Virus record (IMG/VR): IMGVR_UViG_3300021964_000045
Location: 1 to 64,000 of that record
DNA from: a virus
DNA: 64,000 bases
Direction: 5' to 3' (one strand)
This document shows, in pieces, positions 16,870 to 26,002 of this stretch (position 1 is its first letter; each line of letters starts with the position of its first letter). A program made the translations under genes and the position numbers. The notes below the pieces were generated by a model, which saw only the letters and a list, made by a program, of their open reading frames with translations, made no database searches and was not told the DNA's origin.

Positions 16870-19800
16870 ATGGCAATTAAAATTTTATCTTCATTAGAAC
16901 TTGGCAATTATCAGTTTTCATCAGAAGATGGTAGCAATGGTCAAGTGTTAACAACAGATGGTAGTGGAAATGTGAGTTTTCAATCAATCCCACAATCTTC
17001 TAACTTTTATTTGAACGGTGCATCTTTTAATACAGGCTCAGGGGTATTAACTTTGACTGTTAATGGTGCAACTAATCAAACTGTTGATTTAGATGGCAGA
17101 TATGCTTTAAGCAGTCATGTTCATGATTATGACAATTATGGTTCTTGGTCACTTAAAACAAATAGTGTTCAAAGAACTACTGTACAGTCTGGGGGCACAT
17201 TAGATCTTATTGCAGGATCTAATGTAGCCCTCAGCTACAGTGCTGGAGGAAAAGTCACAATTTCTTCCACAGATACAAATGATAATACAAATCATTATGT
17301 GACAGGTGCATCTTTTAGTACCAGCAATGGTATACTAACATTAAGTAGACTTGGTTTAGGTGATCTAACGGTAGACCTAGATGGTAGGTTTACAGATAAT
17401 GGTTACGCAGATGCAATGAATCAACATGTAAGAGTTGCTGATTCACCTACATTTAGAAATTTAACTCTTGGGGGAACAGCTAATCCTAGATTAGATTTTA
17501 ATGGATCAAGTGATACTGGTGTTGATATGTCAATTGTAGCTACTCCGGAAGGTCTTGATTTTATTGAGCCAGAACAATCTGATAAAATACAGTTTCAAAT
17601 ATTTGATGATGGTGGTGTAAATTCTCCATTTGGTTATCAGTGGAACGGTCAATCATTAGATTCAAGGTATGCAGCGGCTTCTCATGAACATCCTATTTCA
17701 GAAGTAGCAGGTTTACAAGAACAATTAGATGGTTTACAACCAGCTGGTTCTTATTTAACAAATGAGACTTTAACAGAATTATCTATAAGTGCTAATGTTC
17801 TTACATATAAAGATGAAGCAGGAGTTACCCATGATATAGATTTATCATTATATTTAGATGATAGTAATCTTGCTAGATTGACAAGTGGTACTCTTAATGG
17901 TAGTACAGGTGTTGCAACTTTTACGCGAAGTGATAGCTCTACATTTACTGTAGATTTTAGTGCATTTCTTGCAGACGCTAATAACTATGCTGATGCACTT
18001 TCTTTTAGTACTAGCAATGGTGTTCTTACTTTAGGAAGAAACGGATCTTTAGCTGATTTAACTGTAGATTTAGATGGTAGATATTTAACCTCATTACCAA
18101 GTCATAACCACAATTCATTATATGATACAATTGGTTCTGCCAATGAAGTAAACACAAGAATTGATCAAGAAGTATTACCTGCTATTGATGCTAAATTAGA
18201 TAGTTCTGTAAATCCAATTAAAGCTGCTACAGTGTCTAATGATACTATTACATTTACAAGAGCAGATAATACAACATTTAATGTAACAACTTCTGATGCA
18301 AATACATGGAGAGGAATTCATGATACACCAGTTGATGGTGCTACTGCAATTTCAATTAGTTCTAACTGGGCTTTTGATAATGTTAAAAAAGCAGTTCCTT
18401 CTAATGCGGTATTTACAGATACTAATACACAGCTTACAGATGCGCAGGTTAGAAGTAAATTTAGTGCTGGTTCAAATGTTTCTATAAGTTCATCTGGTGT
18501 AATATCATCAACTGATACAAATACTGATACAAATAATTATTTAAGTTCTGCTTCTTTTAATACAACTAATGGAGTACTTACACTTAATAGAAGTGGATTG
18601 GGTGCAGTAACCGTTGACTTAGATGGGCGTTATGCTTATAGTTCACATAACCACACTTCTTTAACAGGAGTTACTTCCATAGGCTTTGCTGCACAATCAT
18701 CAGATGCTGCTTCAATTTCAACAACCATTAGTAGTACATCAACATTTTTTGATTTTAACTTAACTGATGACAATAGTAATGATTGGTGGAGATGGAGGTT
18801 TACACCTTCAGGTAGTACGGTTTATGATGCAATGACATTAAAACCTATAAGCAATGGTAGATCAGATTTAACTCTTTCTGGTGTTATGTATGCTTCTGGT
18901 GGTAATAGTGGTCAATGGAATCAAGCAGTTGCTTGGGGTAATCATGCTCTTGCCGGATACACAAGTAATGTAGGTACTTTAACAGGTATATCTACAGGTA
19001 CTGGTTTGGATGGAACTTGGAGTTCTGGTTCTGGTACTATTACTTTGGATTTATCTGAGTTAGCTGATAAAACTGATGCTATTGATGCTTCAGTTGATGA
19101 AATAATAATGTTAGATAATGGAGCAGAAAGAAGAAAAAGGTTTGCTGAAATCTTTGGTTCTGCTGCATATGTGAATACAGGATCTTTTGATGCTGCTGGT
19201 TCAGCTGCTGCTGTAGCTGATGAACTCAATCTAAGAATTGATAATGAAGTTTTTTCTGCAATCCCAACAAATAACAATCAATTAACAAATGGGGCTGGTT
19301 ATATCACGGATGGTAATACTGGGTGGAATAACACTTACGGTTTTATTACAGATGGTAATACTAATTGGAATAATACTTATGGGTTTATTACTGCTAGTTC
19401 TACCGACACCCTAACTAATAAGTCAGGTAATATCTCTCAATGGACTAATGATTCTGGATATATTACATCTATACCATCATCATATGCAACTGATTCTGAA
19501 GTTGACACTAAAATAACTACAGCAATTAATAATCTTATTGATGGTGCACCTGGTGCGCTTAATACATTAAATGAATTAGCTGCAGCAATTGGTGATAATT
19601 CTAGCTATGCAGCTAGTATCACTACAGCATTGGCTGGAAAGCAAGCAGCAGGTAATTACTTTACAGATGGTGATACTGTTATTAACATGGCTAATAATGA
19701 TGGTTTTGTTTATAATGACTCAACCAACAGAATGTATGTTAAACTTGATGGTAGTGACAAGGAGATTTATCATACAGGTAATTTTAATCCTGCAAGTTAT

Positions 19801-21762
19801 CAAGCTGCAGGTACATACAATACTATTATTGGTACAGACTCAGATATAAATACTTCTGGAGCTACTATTATAGATAACATCTACGTTACTGATGGTGTAA
19901 TTACAAGCATGGGAACAAGAGTATTGACCTTAGCAAATTTAGGTTATACCGGTGCTACTAATGCAAACTACATAACAAATAACAATCAGTTAACAAACGG
20001 TGCAGGATACCTAACTTCTACAAACGACAGAAACTATATTACAGATAGTAGAGGTGGTTATAGACTTCCTTCTTATTATAATGACAGATATGCTCAATGG
20101 GATTTCCAAAGTAGTACAGATACTGCAGCCGGAGGTGATGAATGGCATGGTATTTTAACTGTATCCAAATGGTCAGCTTTTGATATAACCCATAGACAAG
20201 AACAATTATTATTTACTGGGGATAATTTAAAAAGAAGAACTGCATTAAGTGATAGTGAGTGGGGTGAAGTTAAAACTATTTGGGACTCTGGTAATATTAA
20301 TCCAATTGTTTCTGCTACTGTATCAAATGATACTACAACCTACACAAAGGCTGATGGTAGTACGTTTGCACTAACTACTTCAGATGCTAATAGCAATGTT
20401 TATGTAACAGGTGCTTCATTTAATACAGGTAATGGTGTACTAACATTAACTAGAAATTCAGGATCTGTTACAGTTGATCTTGATGGGCGCTACTTACAAA
20501 GTATTAGTTCATCAAATGTTACAACTGCTTTAGGTTATACTCCTTTGAGTACATCAGGTAAAGCTGCAGATTCAAACCTTTTAGATGGATTAGACTTAGC
20601 AACAGGTAGAAATAATGTAGCAAATCAAGTTGTAAGAACCAATTCAAGTGGTTACGCTGACTTTGGTTGGATTAACACAACATCTGGAAACACAACAGGT
20701 ACTCTTACAGATATATATGTAAACACTAATGATGGATACATAAGAAAAGCAACACCTGCTCATTTTAGAAGTCAGATTACTGATGGTGCTTATGACTCTA
20801 TAGGTTCAGCAGATGCTGTTAACGCTCGTATTGATAATGAAGTGTTACCAGCTATACCTATAAATAATAATCAGTTGACTAACGGGGCTGGATATATAAC
20901 ATCTTATGTAGATACAAACTACTACTTAAACGGAATTACTAAGAGTGGTAATACTTTAACATTCTCTGTAAACGGAACTACTAATCAGACCTACACATTT
21001 GGCGATGCTGCATTCCAAAACGCTGCGGCTATGACTGTAGCAGAAGCAGGTTATGCTTCAAGTGCAGGTGAAGCAAATTATGCTGAGAGTGCAGGTGCTG
21101 TAGATTGGGCGGCAGTGACAAGTAAGCCTACAATACCTACAAATAATAACCAATTAACAAACGGTGCAGGATATATTACATCTTATGTAAACACCACATA
21201 CTCAGCTGATGGTAATTATGGTATGACTTTATCTGGCACTACATTCAGATTAGAAGATGATAGAAGAAGAAACTCAACATCTACTGATATATATACAGGT
21301 AATACACATGATTTTACTTGGTATGATGCATCTGTAGGTATTAGATGGTATACTGCTGGTGCTGAAGATATGCGTTTGCAAGATAACGGTACACTTCATG
21401 TAGATGGTGATGTTATTGCTTATTCTAGTACAATATCTGATAAAAGACTTAAAGATGATGTTGTTACAATAACAAATGCTGTAGACAAAATTAAAGCATT
21501 AAGGGGAGTTGAATACACATGGAATGCAGGTACAAGAAAAGATAAAAGAGATCTTGGTCTTATAGCTCAGGAAGTTGAAGAAGTTTTACCAGAGATTGTG
21601 CATGAGCATGAAATGCCTCTTATGGAAGATGCTGAAGAAGGTACAGTTTACAAAACAGTTGATTATGAAAAAATTGTAGGTGTATTAATTGAAGGTATGA
21701 AAGAACAACAAGCGGAGATTGACTTATTGAAAGCAGAAGTAAAATTATTAAAAAGTAACTAA
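16870..21762 (+). CDS. Long tail fibre with C-terminal S74 intramolecular chaperone
   Basis: A 1,630-residue fibre. The shaft is built of repeated modules, chiefly an S-F-x-T-x-N-G-V-L-T-L ... V-D-L-D-G-R-Y unit and an N-N-N-Q-L-T-N-G-A-G-Y-I-T unit. The C-terminal 110 residues match the endosialidase chaperone (peptidase S74): S-D-K-R-L-K-D-D-V begins at Ser1523, with Lys1528 five residues on, the Ser/Lys spacing of the known autocleavage dyad; D-L-G-L-I-A-Q-E-V-E-E-V-L-P-E follows, and a terminal coiled coil (E-G-M-K-E-Q-Q-A-E-I-D-L-L). In this family the chaperone trimerises the fibre, then cleaves itself off at the Ser. It is probably the receptor-binding fibre; no depolymerase motif is recognised. 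Confidence 0.9.
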   Translation: MAIKILSSLELGNYQFSSEDGSNGQVLTTDGSGNVSFQSIPQSSNFYLNGASFNTGSGVLTLTVNGATNQTVDLDGRYALSSHVHDYDNYGSWSLKTNSVQRTTVQSGGTLDLIAGSNVALSYSAGGKVTISSTDTNDNTNHYVTGASFSTSNGILTLSRLGLGDLTVDLDGRFTDNGYADAMNQHVRVADSPTFRNLTLGGTANPRLDFNGSSDTGVDMSIVATPEGLDFIEPEQSDKIQFQIFDDGGVNSPFGYQWNGQSLDSRYAAASHEHPISEVAGLQEQLDGLQPAGSYLTNETLTELSISANVLTYKDEAGVTHDIDLSLYLDDSNLARLTSGTLNGSTGVATFTRSDSSTFTVDFSAFLADANNYADALSFSTSNGVLTLGRNGSLADLTVDLDGRYLTSLPSHNHNSLYDTIGSANEVNTRIDQEVLPAIDAKLDSSVNPIKAATVSNDTITFTRADNTTFNVTTSDANTWRGIHDTPVDGATAISISSNWAFDNVKKAVPSNAVFTDTNTQLTDAQVRSKFSAGSNVSISSSGVISSTDTNTDTNNYLSSASFNTTNGVLTLNRSGLGAVTVDLDGRYAYSSHNHTSLTGVTSIGFAAQSSDAASISTTISSTSTFFDFNLTDDNSNDWWRWRFTPSGSTVYDAMTLKPISNGRSDLTLSGVMYASGGNSGQWNQAVAWGNHALAGYTSNVGTLTGISTGTGLDGTWSSGSGTITLDLSELADKTDAIDASVDEIIMLDNGAERRKRFAEIFGSAAYVNTGSFDAAGSAAAVADELNLRIDNEVFSAIPTNNNQLTNGAGYITDGNTGWNNTYGFITDGNTNWNNTYGFITASSTDTLTNKSGNISQWTNDSGYITSIPSSYATDSEVDTKITTAINNLIDGAPGALNTLNELAAAIGDNSSYAASITTALAGKQAAGNYFTDGDTVINMANNDGFVYNDSTNRMYVKLDGSDKEIYHTGNFNPASYQAAGTYNTIIGTDSDINTSGATIIDNIYVTDGVITSMGTRVLTLANLGYTGATNANYITNNNQLTNGAGYLTSTNDRNYITDSRGGYRLPSYYNDRYAQWDFQSSTDTAAGGDEWHGILTVSKWSAFDITHRQEQLLFTGDNLKRRTALSDSEWGEVKTIWDSGNINPIVSATVSNDTTTYTKADGSTFALTTSDANSNVYVTGASFNTGNGVLTLTRNSGSVTVDLDGRYLQSISSSNVTTALGYTPLSTSGKAADSNLLDGLDLATGRNNVANQVVRTNSSGYADFGWINTTSGNTTGTLTDIYVNTNDGYIRKATPAHFRSQITDGAYDSIGSADAVNARIDNEVLPAIPINNNQLTNGAGYITSYVDTNYYLNGITKSGNTLTFSVNGTTNQTYTFGDAAFQNAAAMTVAEAGYASSAGEANYAESAGAVDWAAVTSKPTIPTNNNQLTNGAGYITSYVNTTYSADGNYGMTLSGTTFRLEDDRRRNSTSTDIYTGNTHDFTWYDASVGIRWYTAGAEDMRLQDNGTLHVDGDVIAYSSTISDKRLKDDVVTITNAVDKIKALRGVEYTWNAGTRKDKRDLGLIAQEVEEVLPEIVHEHEMPLMEDAEEGTVYKTVDYEKIVGVLIEGMKEQQAEIDLLKAEVKLLKSN
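17015..21200 (+). repeat. Degenerate fibre-shaft repeats
   Basis: Two repeat families lie inside the long fibre gene. The V-L-T-L ... V-D-L-D-G-R-Y unit occurs near 17015, 17305, 17995, 18545 and 20405. The N-N-Q-L-T-N-G-A-G-Y unit occurs near 19265, 19975, 20865 and 21140. They are conserved enough at the DNA level (for example the shared AACAATCA/GTTAAC-type openings) to allow recombination that changes shaft length. Confidence 0.75.
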
Positions 21763-21763
21763 T

Positions 21764-22663
21764 ATGCCACTTCAAGGATCAGGTCAAATAAGTATAAGTG
21801 ATATTAATGCAGAGCTTGGATTATCAAATTCAAATTCAAGTTTAAGAACTTTATCTGCTGATGCTGGATTTTCTACTCCAGATGCAATGTCTGAGTTTTA
21901 TGATTATAGTTCTAGTCCACCAGAAGTAAATGAATATTTTTGGGATTTTGTTGAAGATCAAAACGGTACTCGTTATTTAGCTAATTTTCCCAGCATTAGC
22001 CATACAGATAATTTTTCATTTAGTATGTGGGTACGGCCTTCATGGACGGCTACAGATATTAATGTTGTTTTGTTTGACTTCGTACAGGATACCAGTAATA
22101 GGTTTTTCCTAATTTATGACTACGGATTAAATAGATTTGTTTGGAGGTACAGGTCTGCCGGAGCTAATTTTGATAGACAGTGGAACCTAACAGGAGCTAA
22201 CAGTGCAGCTACAGGCTTGGGTACTAACTGGAGCGCAATAAATAGAGGACTCCGTAACGGATTTGATTTTGTACATCTTGCAGGGTCTTATGATGCTTCT
22301 CAAACTAATGCTTCTAATGCTTATAAGATATATTGGAACGGTGTAGAAATGCCTGTACAAGCAGTAGCAAACAGTAACGCAAAAAACGACTTTATTAAAG
22401 AGTCTTTATACATAGATGTTAACGGAACAAACAGTACTGCTGATAGAGATGCTGAATTTGATAATATTGCCTTCTGGAAAGGTAGGGTACTTTCTGCTGC
22501 TGATATCACAGCATTATACAATAACGGAACACCGGCTACAGCAGCATTTGTCAATCAAGAAAACAGTCTAGACTTTGAAGCCACCTTTGAAGAAGGAATA
22601 CCAGAGGATACTACTGGTAACTGGCAATTAGAGTACGCTGGAGGAAACCCAGAACCGTATTAA
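21764..22663 (+). CDS. LamG/concanavalin A-like lectin-domain tail protein
   Basis: The N-terminal 50 residues (G-S-G-Q-I-S-I-S-D-I-N-A-E-L-G) are a segment common in small phage tail proteins. Residues about 57-265 show the laminin-G/ConA jelly-roll pattern: F-S-M-W-V-R-P, V-L-F-D-F, W-R-Y-R, then F-V-H-L-A-G-S-Y-D, Y-K-I-Y-W-N-G-V, and D-N-I-A-F-W-K-G-R-V-L-S-A-A-D-I-T-A-L-Y-N-N-G, the classic end of LamG_3 domains. Such domains bind glycans. It starts 1 nt after the long fibre stop, so it is translated with the fibre and may form part of the same adhesion device. Confidence 0.82.
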   Translation: MPLQGSGQISISDINAELGLSNSNSSLRTLSADAGFSTPDAMSEFYDYSSSPPEVNEYFWDFVEDQNGTRYLANFPSISHTDNFSFSMWVRPSWTATDINVVLFDFVQDTSNRFFLIYDYGLNRFVWRYRSAGANFDRQWNLTGANSAATGLGTNWSAINRGLRNGFDFVHLAGSYDASQTNASNAYKIYWNGVEMPVQAVANSNAKNDFIKESLYIDVNGTNSTADRDAEFDNIAFWKGRVLSAADITALYNNGTPATAAFVNQENSLDFEATFEEGIPEDTTGNWQLEYAGGNPEPY

Positions 22664-22699
22664 AATTAACAAATATTTTTTTATTTAAATTTCTTTTGA

Positions 22700-22707
22700 T
22701 ATATTTG
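22700..22707 (+). promoter_or_regulatory. Putative Bacteroidota-type promoter box TATATTTG
   Basis: Perfect match to TAnnTTTG in the 66-nt gap before the 94-residue gene, 22 nt upstream of its ATG. No clear -33 element is seen, and the AT-rich background makes chance matches possible. Confidence 0.4.
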
Positions 22708-22729
22708 TAGAAATTAATTTTATAATACC

Positions 22730-23014
22730 ATGGCAAAAGCAAAAAAATCAACACCAGCAGTAGAAAAGATTTCTGCTGAAGAATTAGAACAATTACAAGG
22801 TTTGCAAAAATCAATTGGATCAGCTTTAAACAGCTTATCAAATATTGAGATTGCAAAGTTTGAACTACTTAATGATCATTCTAGAATGAAAGCAGCAATG
22901 CAAGAACTTTCTGCTCAACTACAAGAAAAATATGGGGAAGTAAATATTTCTCTTATTGATGGAGTTATTTCAGAAGTACCTGCTCAAGAAGCTGAAATGG
23001 AAGTTGCTAAATAG
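22730..23014 (+). CDS. Small coiled-coil protein, 94 aa
   Basis: After a basic start (M-A-K-A-K-K-S) the protein is one or two long amphipathic helices (E-E-L-E-Q-L-Q-G-L-Q-K-S-I and onwards), then a short beta-like end (K-Y-G-E-V-N-I-S-L-I-D-G) and an acidic tail. No cysteines and no catalytic motif. It stands alone between two putative promoters within the adhesin island. It could be a chaperone or linker for a neighbouring fibre protein, but I do not recognise the family. Confidence 0.7.
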   Translation: MAKAKKSTPAVEKISAEELEQLQGLQKSIGSALNSLSNIEIAKFELLNDHSRMKAAMQELSAQLQEKYGEVNISLIDGVISEVPAQEAEMEVAK

Positions 23015-23031
23015 CATCACTTACATTTTTT

Positions 23032-23137
23032 AAATCCTATTTTATAACTTAAGTAATCATCTTCTTGTTTGATTACAAAAACTTTTGTATATTATATATA
23101 TATACAAGTAGGTTTTCTAAGTTGTAAAATAGGATTT
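23032..23137 (+). promoter_or_regulatory. 20-bp inverted repeat enclosing a promoter, ahead of VWA gene
   Basis: The 20 nt at 23032-23051 are the reverse complement of 23118-23137 apart from one position that would be a G-U pair in RNA. The 66-nt interval contains a nested 7-bp hairpin (GTAATCA 23053-23059 / TGATTAC 23070-23076) and the TTGTATATTA promoter motif at 23085. The right arm ends 1 nt before the ATG. A read-through transcript could therefore hide the translation start, while a transcript from the internal promoter would lack the left arm. Confidence 0.55.
23085..23094 (+). promoter_or_regulatory. Putative phage late promoter TTGTATATTA
   Basis: Exact decamer followed by an AT run, 44 nt before the VWA gene start and inside the inverted repeat at 23032-23137. 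Confidence 0.55.
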
Positions 23138-23138
23138 T

Positions 23139-25304
23139 ATGTTACCAATAAAAAACGGAAGCACTTCACCGTGCTCAAATATATCTTCAAACTGTGTTGT
23201 TTGGCAAGGTCCAGACATTCCTTGCATAGGTTTGTGTAGTGGAGACACGGTTAGTGATGTTATTGCTAAGCTTGCAGAAAAATTATGTAATCTATTAGAA
23301 GCAGGTTCTCCTGATATAGATCTTTCAGGTTTAGATCTTGCTTGTGTATTACCGGAAGGTTCTAAGGCACCAGATGCATCACAAGATATTATACAACTTA
23401 TTATTGATTATGTGTGTGATATTGAAACAGGTACCATAGCTGGAGAGGTGTCACCAATAGAACTTTGTGATGAGTTAATTTATGAAGATCCTGCAACTGG
23501 ATTAGACGTAACTGAGCTACCACTAGCTGATTATGCAGCACTTCTTGGTGCTAAAATTTGTGATATAATTGAGAGTATTGATGTTATTAAGTTAACTCTT
23601 TTAGATTATGAATCAAGAATTACAATATTAGAAGAGTGTGTTGGTTTACCTTGTACAGAGACTGTAGATGAAGTAAATGTTGTTTCATCTTGTATTATAC
23701 CATCTGCTACAGTTCCTCACTCTACATTAACTTTAGCTTTAGAAACAAGATTTTGTAATTTAGAAGAAGCTATAGGTAGCCCTGCAATTATAGTAAATGC
23801 TGTCAATACAGCAGGTTGTATCACAGGCTCTGATTCTACGCTATCTCAAACAAGTACATATGGTAGTAATCCTGATTGGATTAATACACCAACAACTTTA
23901 ACACATTCTGTTCAAAATGCTTGGGTTGTACTATGTGATATGTATGCAGCTATACAAGATATACAACTGAACTGTTGTCCAGGTGGATGTGATTCTATTA
24001 TGTTTGATTATTCAGCATCTGTCAATAATGATGGTGCTGGTGTAGCAACTAGTATTTCTTTATTATTTACAGGTACATCACTAAGCTCTGGTTTTAGTGA
24101 TTGTGGTGGTTCTACCACAGTTACTTTGACTGATGTTAATGGTGCAACAAAAAGTTCTGTAGTAAGTGTAGCTGCTTTAGCAGGAACTACTACAGCTTCT
24201 GTAATACCAATTAGTCCTTTAAGTCCTTATGGGGATATAACAATTGAAGTTCCTTTTTGTGTAGAAGATGAAACAGATCAATGTAATGAAACTAAAATAA
24301 TTACATTACCAATCGGAGTTGTATGTCCAACAGATATAGCAGCAGAAAATGTTACAGCAACTGATGTAACTGTAACATTTACAAATGTACTTGGTTCTGG
24401 AGCATCCTATGTAATAGAAATATTGAAAGATGGTTTAGTTGTTCAGACAAGAACTGTAAACTCTCCAGCAGGTTCTGTGGCGGAAGTCTTTACAAGCTTA
24501 GATCCTAATGATGGATACACTATTAGAGTAACAGCATCTATAAGTGGACAATCAAGTACTTGTACAACTGTTTATTTTGTAACATTGACAGATGAACCTC
24601 CATGTGACTCTGGTATAGACCTGGCAATTATTATGGATTATACGGCTTCAATGTCATTACAAATAACTAATGCAAAAAGTGGAGCTGCGTCTTTAGTATC
24701 AACAGTAGCTCTAGAATCAGGATCAAATGCTTATAGAATGGGTCTTGTAATTACTGATGAAGTCCCTAATGGTGGTAATGTAACCTATTCAACTAATACA
24801 GAATATACATCATTACCAACTGCTCAAAAATATGTTAATACTGCAGGGACTCCTAATTCAGATATTTATATTACTGCAATGGAAATGTTTGGATCAAATA
24901 ATGGATTTCAGTTCCAAACTCAATTAAGCAAATTAGATAATACACTACCTTTGGGTCTCGGTGTTAATGGAGCAGAACCAATGGATATAGCATTAGATTT
25001 AGTTATAAATAATAATTTCCTTGGTTCATTTAGAAATAATATTGCTAAATATATTGTGATAATTACAGATGCCGAACCTAGTGGTACAGATGATGCCTAT
25101 AATTCTCCAGGAGGAGATAATGATGATGCATTTATTGCAACTTTGGAAACATCTTGTATTGCTCAAGGTATAAAAGTATTTGTATTGGGTACAGGTGCTA
25201 ATAATCAAGTATATAAAGATCTTGCAACAAATACAGGTGGATCATGGAATACTTCATTTGGAAGTGATTCAATTCAATCTGCTATTGAAAATGCATGTGA
25301 TTAA
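23139..25304 (+). CDS. FN3 + von Willebrand A domain virion adhesin candidate
   Basis: A 721-residue protein. The N-terminal 300 residues are Cys-containing with repeated 'L-C-D' and 'C-x-L-E' segments. Around residues 300-390 lies an Ig-like stretch, then a fibronectin type III domain (about 395-490: V-T-A-T-D-V-T-V-T-F ... Y-T-I-R-V-T-A). The C-terminal 230 residues form a VWA domain: D-L-A-I-I-M-D-Y-T-A-S-M with Asp500, Thr502 and Ser504 in the MIDAS position (Thr replacing the usual first Ser), and I-V-I-I-T-D-A-E-P-S and V-F-V-L-G-T-G further on. VWA domains bind protein ligands through a metal ion. Position among fibre genes suggests a surface adhesin of the particle. There is no signal peptide, as expected for a virion protein. 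Confidence 0.8.
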   Translation: MLPIKNGSTSPCSNISSNCVVWQGPDIPCIGLCSGDTVSDVIAKLAEKLCNLLEAGSPDIDLSGLDLACVLPEGSKAPDASQDIIQLIIDYVCDIETGTIAGEVSPIELCDELIYEDPATGLDVTELPLADYAALLGAKICDIIESIDVIKLTLLDYESRITILEECVGLPCTETVDEVNVVSSCIIPSATVPHSTLTLALETRFCNLEEAIGSPAIIVNAVNTAGCITGSDSTLSQTSTYGSNPDWINTPTTLTHSVQNAWVVLCDMYAAIQDIQLNCCPGGCDSIMFDYSASVNNDGAGVATSISLLFTGTSLSSGFSDCGGSTTVTLTDVNGATKSSVVSVAALAGTTTASVIPISPLSPYGDITIEVPFCVEDETDQCNETKIITLPIGVVCPTDIAAENVTATDVTVTFTNVLGSGASYVIEILKDGLVVQTRTVNSPAGSVAEVFTSLDPNDGYTIRVTASISGQSSTCTTVYFVTLTDEPPCDSGIDLAIIMDYTASMSLQITNAKSGAASLVSTVALESGSNAYRMGLVITDEVPNGGNVTYSTNTEYTSLPTAQKYVNTAGTPNSDIYITAMEMFGSNNGFQFQTQLSKLDNTLPLGLGVNGAEPMDIALDLVINNNFLGSFRNNIAKYIVIITDAEPSGTDDAYNSPGGDNDDAFIATLETSCIAQGIKVFVLGTGANNQVYKDLATNTGGSWNTSFGSDSIQSAIENACD

Positions 25305-25321
25305 GATAAAAAAATAAAAAA

Positions 25322-25882
25322 ATGAGTTGTAATTGTAATACATGTAAATCAAGTCCGTGTGGTTGTAAAGATCATAGTTTAACTACACCTTGTGGTTATA
25401 CTGACTGTAGTCCAGGTAATGAAAGATGTGATGATGTACAGTGTACTGAATGTGTTTCATATTGTGGATCTACATTTCAAGTTGAAACACCAGGTGGTAT
25501 TTTAAAAATAAATACCGGTGAAAGGCTTGATATGATTATACAAAAATTTAGTTTAATGATAGCTAATGGTTTAGGTGTTTGTACTGCAGATAATGTACAT
25601 CATGCACCTTATAACGTTTATGCTGAAGATATTACAGATACAAGCATAACTGCAGTTTGGGGTGGTATATCTTCTTTAAGTACAGCATTTAATGTTTATT
25701 ATGATACTGTGGTTAGTCCATCTGGTTGGGTTTTAGCTAACGCAACTCCATTGGCAACAGCAATAGATGATTTTAACATTACTTTATTAGCACCAAGTAC
25801 AGAATATAAAATTAAAATAGTATCCGTTTTAGGATCAACAACTTGTGATTCAGTTGAGATTTTGGTTACTACAACAGCATAA
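25322..25882 (+). CDS. Cys-rich N-terminus plus fibronectin type III domain protein
   Basis: The first 50 residues hold about 14 cysteines in C-N-C-N-T-C, C-G-C-K and C-x2-C patterns, suggesting metal or disulphide knots. The last 90 residues form an FN3 domain (Y-N-V-Y-A-E-D-I-T-D-T-S-I-T-A-V-W ... L-A-P-S-T-E-Y-K-I-K-I-V-S-V-L). Ig-like and FN3 domains often decorate phage particles and bind weakly to glycans. It follows the VWA gene by 17 nt and ends the adhesin unit at a terminator. Probably a small surface or decoration protein. Confidence 0.75.
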   Translation: MSCNCNTCKSSPCGCKDHSLTTPCGYTDCSPGNERCDDVQCTECVSYCGSTFQVETPGGILKINTGERLDMIIQKFSLMIANGLGVCTADNVHHAPYNVYAEDITDTSITAVWGGISSLSTAFNVYYDTVVSPSGWVLANATPLATAIDDFNITLLAPSTEYKIKIVSVLGSTTCDSVEILVTTTA

Positions 25883-25928
25883 CAACAAGAAGTGGTGGTT
25901 TGTTGGTTTTCTACTACTAACGTTGGAG

Positions 25929-25958
25929 AGGGTCCCTACGGGGACCTTCTTTTTTTTA
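25929..25958 (+). terminator. Rho-independent terminator with UACG tetraloop
   Basis: GGTCCC (25931-25936), loop TACG, GGGACC (25941-25946), then a T-rich tract. C(UACG)G is a very stable UNCG-type tetraloop. It closes the adhesin operon. Confidence 0.9.
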
Positions 25959-25973
25959 TACAATAAATTTTAA

Positions 25974-25981
25974 TATATTTG
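25974..25981 (+). promoter_or_regulatory. Putative Bacteroidota-type promoter box TATATTTG
   Basis: Perfect TAnnTTTG match 16 nt after a terminator and 21 nt before the phosphoesterase start. The preceding T-tract makes a -33 element hard to judge. Confidence 0.45.
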
Positions 25982-26002
25982 GTAAACTTTTAAATATTTC
26001 TT

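Noticed and set aside
23091-23104. TA run as a repeat or origin-like element
   Set aside because: It is a short continuation of the promoter motif in an AT-rich gap, with no iterons.
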